11,055 nucleotides of DNA from Actinomycetota bacterium (lineage in GTDB: Bacteria > Actinomycetota > Humimicrobiia > Humimicrobiales > Humimicrobiaceae). This document shows, piece after piece, positions 7,545 to 11,055 of this stretch. Made by a program: the position numbers and the translations under genes. The stretch is taken from NCBI GenBank assembly GCA_023475715.1, contig JAMCVO010000690.1, positions 1-11,055 of the forward strand, given 5' to 3'. A model generated the notes under the pieces. The model saw nothing but the letters and a program-made list of their open reading frames with translations, was not told the DNA's origin and searched no databases. Position 1 is the first letter of the stretch. Each line of letters opens with the position of its first letter.

Positions 7545-10500
7545 TTAAATATCTTCTTTCAAATTAATTTCACTTTCAAAGTTTTCATCTTCGGGTAGCC
7601 CTTCTTCTTCAGGGAAATCTTCTTCCTCTTCTTCCTCTTCGATTTCAAGGTTTTCATTCCCTACAATATCTATGCCCATTTCTTCCACCGTTCTCATAAT
7701 CTCATCCTGCTCGGTTTCAACTTTAACCTCTTTTCCCTCTTCTGACAGTACTTCAACATCAAGGCCAAGGCTCTGCATTTCCTTTATCAAAACTTTGAAT
7801 GATTCAGGAATACCGGGTTTTTCAATATTTTCACCTTTTACGATTGATTCATAAGTCTTTACCCTTCCAACAACATCGTCGGATTTTATGGTAAGCATTT
7901 CCTGAAGTGCATAAGCGGCTCCATAAGCTTCAAGTGCCCAGACTTCCATTTCTCCAAATCTCTGGCCGCCAAATTGTGCCTTCCCTCCAAGAGGCTGCTG
8001 TGTAACAAGCGAGTAAGGACCCGTTGATCTTGCATGTATTTTGTCATCTACAAGATGCAAAAGCTTCATTACATATATATTTCCAACTGTAATATTGTCA
8101 GATATTTTATCTCCGCTTAATCCGTCAAACAAAACTGTCTTCCCATTAGTCGGAAGATCTGCCTTTTTAAGCAATGTTAAAATATCTTTTTCAGAAGCCG
8201 CATCAAAAATCGGACAGGCACAGAAAATAGAGCCGTCATCATTTCTGGCAGCATCTTTTTCATCCCATCCTTTTTTAGCGGCCCATCCAAGATGTGTTTC
8301 CAAAACCTGGCCGACATTCATACGTGAAGGTACGCCCAGCGGGTTGAAGATTATATCAACAGGAGTACCATCTGCCATATAAGGCATGTCTTCTTCGGGC
8401 AAGATTACTGAAATGATACCCTTGTTTCCATGTCTTCCGGCAAGCTTGTCTCCGACTGATATTTTTCTTTTCTTGGCAATAAACACCCTTACAAGCTCGT
8501 TTACTCCCGGCGGCAGGTCATGCCCATCACTTCTTGAAAATAACTGAACATCTATAACCTTGCCTTCTTCTCCATGCGGGACCTTCAACGAACTGTCTCT
8601 GACTTCGCGAGCTTTTTCACCAAAAATTGCCCTGAGGAGTTTTTCTTCCGCAGTAAGTTCCGTTTCACCCTTAGGGGTAATCTTACCAACCAGCACATCT
8701 CCCGGTTTCACACCGGCACCAATTCTTATAATTCCTCTTTCATCCAGATTTTTGAGCATTTCATCGCTTACATTTGGTATGTCGCGGGTTATTTCTTCAG
8801 GTCCAAGCTTTGTACTTCTGGCTTCAATTTCCTGTTTTGCAATATGAATTGAAGACAGCATGTCTTCTTTGACCAATCTTTCGGAAAGTATTATGGCGTC
8901 TTCATAGTTATATCCTTCCCACGATATGAAAGCAACCATAAGATTTTTGCCTAAAGCAAGTTCCCCAAGCTGTGTTGAAGGACCATCGGCAATAGCATCT
9001 CCTTTTTTAAGAACTTGTCCCTCATCAACAATAGGTCTCTGGTTTATACATGTGCCCTGATTTGATCTTTTAAACTTATAAAGATTATACCGGGTAGTTT
9101 TGTTCTTGCCTTTATACTTAACTTCTATATAATTTGCTGAAACCCTTGATACAACCCCCTCATCTTCAGCAAGTATTATATGACCGCTGTCTCTTGCAAT
9201 TTTCTTTTCCATCCCTGTTCCGATAAGTGGAGCCTCAGGGGTAATCAAAGGCACAGCCTGACGCTGCATGTTTGAACCCATAAGTGCCCTGTTTGCATCA
9301 TCATGCTCGAGAAATGGAATTAAACAGGTTGCCGCGCTGAAAAGCTGTTTTGGTGAAACATCCATATAATCAATCATATTGGGTTCAGCAGTTACAACTT
9401 CTCCTCCGGCTGTGCTTAAAAGTTTTTTTTCAACGAAATTGCCGTTTTTATCAAGATTTGCAGTTGCCTGTGCAATTACATAATTTTCCTCTTTGTCAGC
9501 GGTAAGATATTCAACTTCGTTTGTGAGCTTGCCATTTATAACTTTCCTGTATGGTGTTTCAATAAAACCAAACTCGTTAAGCTTTGCATACGTTGCAAGC
9601 GAACCGATAAGCCCGATATTTGGACCTTCGGGAGTTTCAATGGGGCACATTCTTCCATAGTGGGATGAATGAACGTCTCTAACCTCGAAACCAGCTCTTT
9701 CCCTGCTTAAACCTCCCGGACCAAGAGCACTGAGTCTCCTCTTGTGAGTAATTTCGGCAAGTGGATTTGTCTGGTCCAAAAATTGCGATAACTGACCGCT
9801 TCCGAAAAATTCCTTTAGGCTTGCGACAAGGGGCCTGATATTAATTAAAGTTTTCGGAGTTATAACCTCACTGTCCTGAGTAGTCATTCTTTCTTTTACA
9901 ACACGCTCAAGCCGCGAAAGCCCAATACGTACCTGGTTTTGAATTAATTCTCCGATATTTTTGATTCTTCTGTTTCCAAAGTGGTCAATATCATCGATTT
10001 CACCGATATTATTAATCAGTTGAACAAGATACTTAACTATCAGGAATATATCTTTGCTGTTAAGTATATTTGGATTATTTATGTCAATACTCATTTTTTT
10101 ATTAATTTCATCCAGCTTTACTGCAAGATCCGCATCTATTTCTTCGTCAAGCTTCTGGTTTAATTTGTGTCTTCCAACCTTGCCAAGGTCATACCGTTTT
10201 GGATCAAAGAACAATGAATGTATCAGATTTTTTGCACTGTCAATCGTAGGAGGCTCGCCAGGTCGTAGTTTCTTATATATTTCTATTAAAGCTTCCTCTT
10301 CGGTTTCAGTTATATCTTTTTCTATCGTCTTCTTAATACAATCTACCTTATCGTATGGACCAAAAATGCTGAGTAAATTTTCATTATTGCCAAAACCAAT
10401 TGCTTTTAAGAAAATGGTCATCAGGAATTTTCTTCGCCTGTCAATCCTCACATAAGCAACATTTTTTTTATCTGTTTCAATTTCAATCCATGAACCTCTG

Positions 10501-10982
10501 GTAGGTATTACTTTACACATGTAAAGTTCTTTCTCCGTTTTCTTATCAATGTCGGTGTCATAATATGCACCAGGAGATCTTACAAGCTGTGATACTACAA
10601 CCCTCTCGGTCCCGTTAATAATGAAAGTACCTTTGTCGGTCATTATCGGAAAATCTCCCATGAAAACCATCGACTCTTTCTTTTCTCCGGTTTCCTTATT
10701 TACAAATATTGCAGTGACATTCAATGGGGCCGAATATGTCATATCCTTCATCTTGCAATCATCGATACTTGCAATTAATTCACCAAAATTATAATCAACA
10801 AACTCCAAAGACATGCCTCCGCTAAAATCTTCGATAGGAGATATATCTTTCAGAGCCTCACCTATTCCTTCTTTTAAAAACCAGTCAAATGATTTTCGCT
10901 GAATATCCAGCAGGTGGGGGATCTCCATCACTTTCGGGATTTTACCAAAATTATACCTTTGAATTTTTTTAATTTTTTGCAT
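7545..10982 (-). CDS. rpoB: DNA-directed RNA polymerase subunit beta
   Basis: This second-largest subunit of RNA polymerase core forms the other pincer and much of the RNA channel, and is the rifampicin target. The 1145-residue product lacks the large SI1 and SI2 insertions of proteobacterial RpoB. Visible landmarks are [11 protein letters not shown] (51-61), DIDHFGNRR (331-339), the rifampicin region from [10 protein letters not shown] (392-401) through [13 protein letters not shown] (412-424), [15 protein letters not shown] (555-569), GYNYEDAI (690-697), the catalytic-site lysines Lys846 and Lys854 in [12 protein letters not shown], and the C-terminal [22 protein letters not shown] (1059-1080, anchoring to beta-prime). 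Gln400, Asp403, His413 and Ser418, matching E. coli 513, 516, 526 and 531, are all the rifampicin-sensitive type. The ATG at 10982 follows AAGGGAG at nine bases. The protein ends in a very acidic tail (1113-1145). rpoC follows after 36 bases. Confidence 0.98.
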   Translation of the reverse strand: MQKIKKIQRYNFGKIPKVMEIPHLLDIQRKSFDWFLKEGIGEALKDISPIEDFSGGMSLEFVDYNFGELIASIDDCKMKDMTYSAPLNVTAIFVNKETGEKKESMVFMGDFPIMTDKGTFIINGTERVVVSQLVRSPGAYYDTDIDKKTEKELYMCKVIPTRGSWIEIETDKKNVAYVRIDRRRKFLMTIFLKAIGFGNNENLLSIFGPYDKVDCIKKTIEKDITETEEEALIEIYKKLRPGEPPTIDSAKNLIHSLFFDPKRYDLGKVGRHKLNQKLDEEIDADLAVKLDEINKKMSIDINNPNILNSKDIFLIVKYLVQLINNIGEIDDIDHFGNRRIKNIGELIQNQVRIGLSRLERVVKERMTTQDSEVITPKTLINIRPLVASLKEFFGSGQLSQFLDQTNPLAEITHKRRLSALGPGGLSRERAGFEVRDVHSSHYGRMCPIETPEGPNIGLIGSLATYAKLNEFGFIETPYRKVINGKLTNEVEYLTADKEENYVIAQATANLDKNGNFVEKKLLSTAGGEVVTAEPNMIDYMDVSPKQLFSAATCLIPFLEHDDANRALMGSNMQRQAVPLITPEAPLIGTGMEKKIARDSGHIILAEDEGVVSRVSANYIEVKYKGKNKTTRYNLYKFKRSNQGTCINQRPIVDEGQVLKKGDAIADGPSTQLGELALGKNLMVAFISWEGYNYEDAIILSERLVKEDMLSSIHIAKQEIEARSTKLGPEEITRDIPNVSDEMLKNLDERGIIRIGAGVKPGDVLVGKITPKGETELTAEEKLLRAIFGEKAREVRDSSLKVPHGEEGKVIDVQLFSRSDGHDLPPGVNELVRVFIAKKRKISVGDKLAGRHGNKGIISVILPEEDMPYMADGTPVDIIFNPLGVPSRMNVGQVLETHLGWAAKKGWDEKDAARNDDGSIFCACPIFDAASEKDILTLLKKADLPTNGKTVLFDGLSGDKISDNITVGNIYVMKLLHLVDDKIHARSTGPYSLVTQQPLGGKAQFGGQRFGEMEVWALEAYGAAYALQEMLTIKSDDVVGRVKTYESIVKGENIEKPGIPESFKVLIKEMQSLGLDVEVLSEEGKEVKVETEQDEIMRTVEEMGIDIVGNENLEIEEEEEEEDFPEEEGLPEDENFESEINLKEDI
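7617..7640 (-). repeat. GAA/GAG codon repeat encoding the acidic RpoB tail
   Basis: On the minus strand the codons for residues 1115-1122 read as the nine-base unit GAAGAGGAA twice in tandem, then GAA GAT. They give seven consecutive Glu and one Asp. The surrounding tail (1113-1145) has 19 acidic residues in 33. The repeat is in frame, so gain or loss of units would only change tail length. Confidence 0.8.
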
Positions 10983-11055
10983 TAAATCATTCTCCCTTAT
11001 AATAAAACTTACAATTTATTAAAGCAGCAATAAAAAAATAAAAATATAGAAATAA
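10983..11055 (-). other. AT-rich leader upstream of rpoB
   Basis: This 73-base stretch precedes rpoB up to the right edge. It holds the rpoB Shine-Dalgarno (AAGGGAG, plus-strand 10992-10998) and an all-A:T inverted repeat, TAATAAA/TTTATTA (plus-strand 11000-11006 and 11015-11021). No frame shows the Lys/Glu/Ala-rich end expected of rplL, the usual upstream neighbour, so any rplL must end beyond the window. I see no confident promoter or terminator. Confidence 0.6.

Noticed and set aside
8041..8382. Open reading frames on the plus strand, such as 8041-8382, 10054-10455, 5817-6167 and 354-557.
   Set aside because: They lie wholly antisense to rpoB, rpoC or fusA, have no Shine-Dalgarno or family resemblance, and follow the codon pattern of the opposite gene.
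10983..10990. A tiny ATG-ATT-TAA frame whose stop overlaps the rpoB start (TAATG), suggestive of a leader peptide.
   Set aside because: The upstream ATG is only one base from the Shine-Dalgarno, too close for initiation, while the rpoB ATG has ideal spacing; most likely chance.
11000..11021. Inverted repeat TAATAAA/TTTATTA just upstream of the rpoB Shine-Dalgarno as a possible attenuator.
   Set aside because: The stem is entirely A:T with an eight-base loop and no T tract after it, so it would be too unstable to act as a terminator.
1..11055. Search for mobile elements, CRISPR arrays, tRNA or rRNA genes, toxin-antitoxin or defence genes.
   Set aside because: About 96 percent of the window is taken up by six recognised housekeeping genes and the gaps are too short and AT-rich to hold any of these.

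Overview
This window is a contiguous, fully coding-dense stretch of core transcription and translation genes, all on the minus strand. In transcription order (right to left) it reads rpoB, rpoC, a 196-base non-coding gap, rpsL, rpsG, fusA and the first 31 codons of tuf. It joins the end of the beta (rpoBC) operon to the classical 'str' operon. Every complete gene is full length, with no frameshift, and the initiation sites are mostly clear. There is no phage, transposon, CRISPR, tRNA or defence gene. I found no undescribed gene system here; the interest lies in details of the RNA polymerase subunits and of the gaps.

Organism. The DNA is AT-rich by eye and lysine codons are frequently AAA. The proteins are bacterial. 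The beta-prime subunit carries an actinobacterial signature: a long charged helical insertion at about residues 141-250, followed by a KGQK/RAIKRLK stretch and the QNIKSAK motif. RpoB is short (1145 aa) and lacks the large insertions of proteobacterial RpoB. An AT-rich genome with actinobacterial-type RNA polymerase points to a little-studied, probably uncultured, deep lineage in or near Actinomycetota. This is inference from remembered family patterns, not from a search. One oddity is a roughly 110-residue insertion in the trigger loop of beta-prime, at the place where E. coli carries SI3; textbook actinobacterial RpoC lacks it.

Layout. Positions 10983-11055 are an AT-rich leader upstream of rpoB with no recognisable end of rplL. 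rpoB (10982-7545) and rpoC (7508-3354) are 36 bases apart, and rpoC has a near-perfect Shine-Dalgarno. The rpoC-rpsL gap (3158-3353) holds a convincing promoter (TTGACA, 17-base spacer, TAATCT) reading into rpsL and no evident intrinsic terminator. The str operon could therefore be fed both by its own promoter and by read-through from rpoC. rpsL (3157-2786), rpsG (2757-2287) and fusA (2266-179) are packed 20-28 bases apart. An 83-base gap then leads to tuf, which runs off the left edge.

How the genes work together. RpoB and RpoC form the catalytic core of RNA polymerase. S12 (decoding centre) and S7 (head of the 30S subunit, assembly initiator) are small-subunit proteins. EF-G drives translocation and EF-Tu delivers aminoacyl-tRNA. 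Clustering them couples synthesis of the transcription and translation machinery. Rifampicin-site residues in RpoB and streptomycin-site residues in S12 are of the drug-sensitive type.
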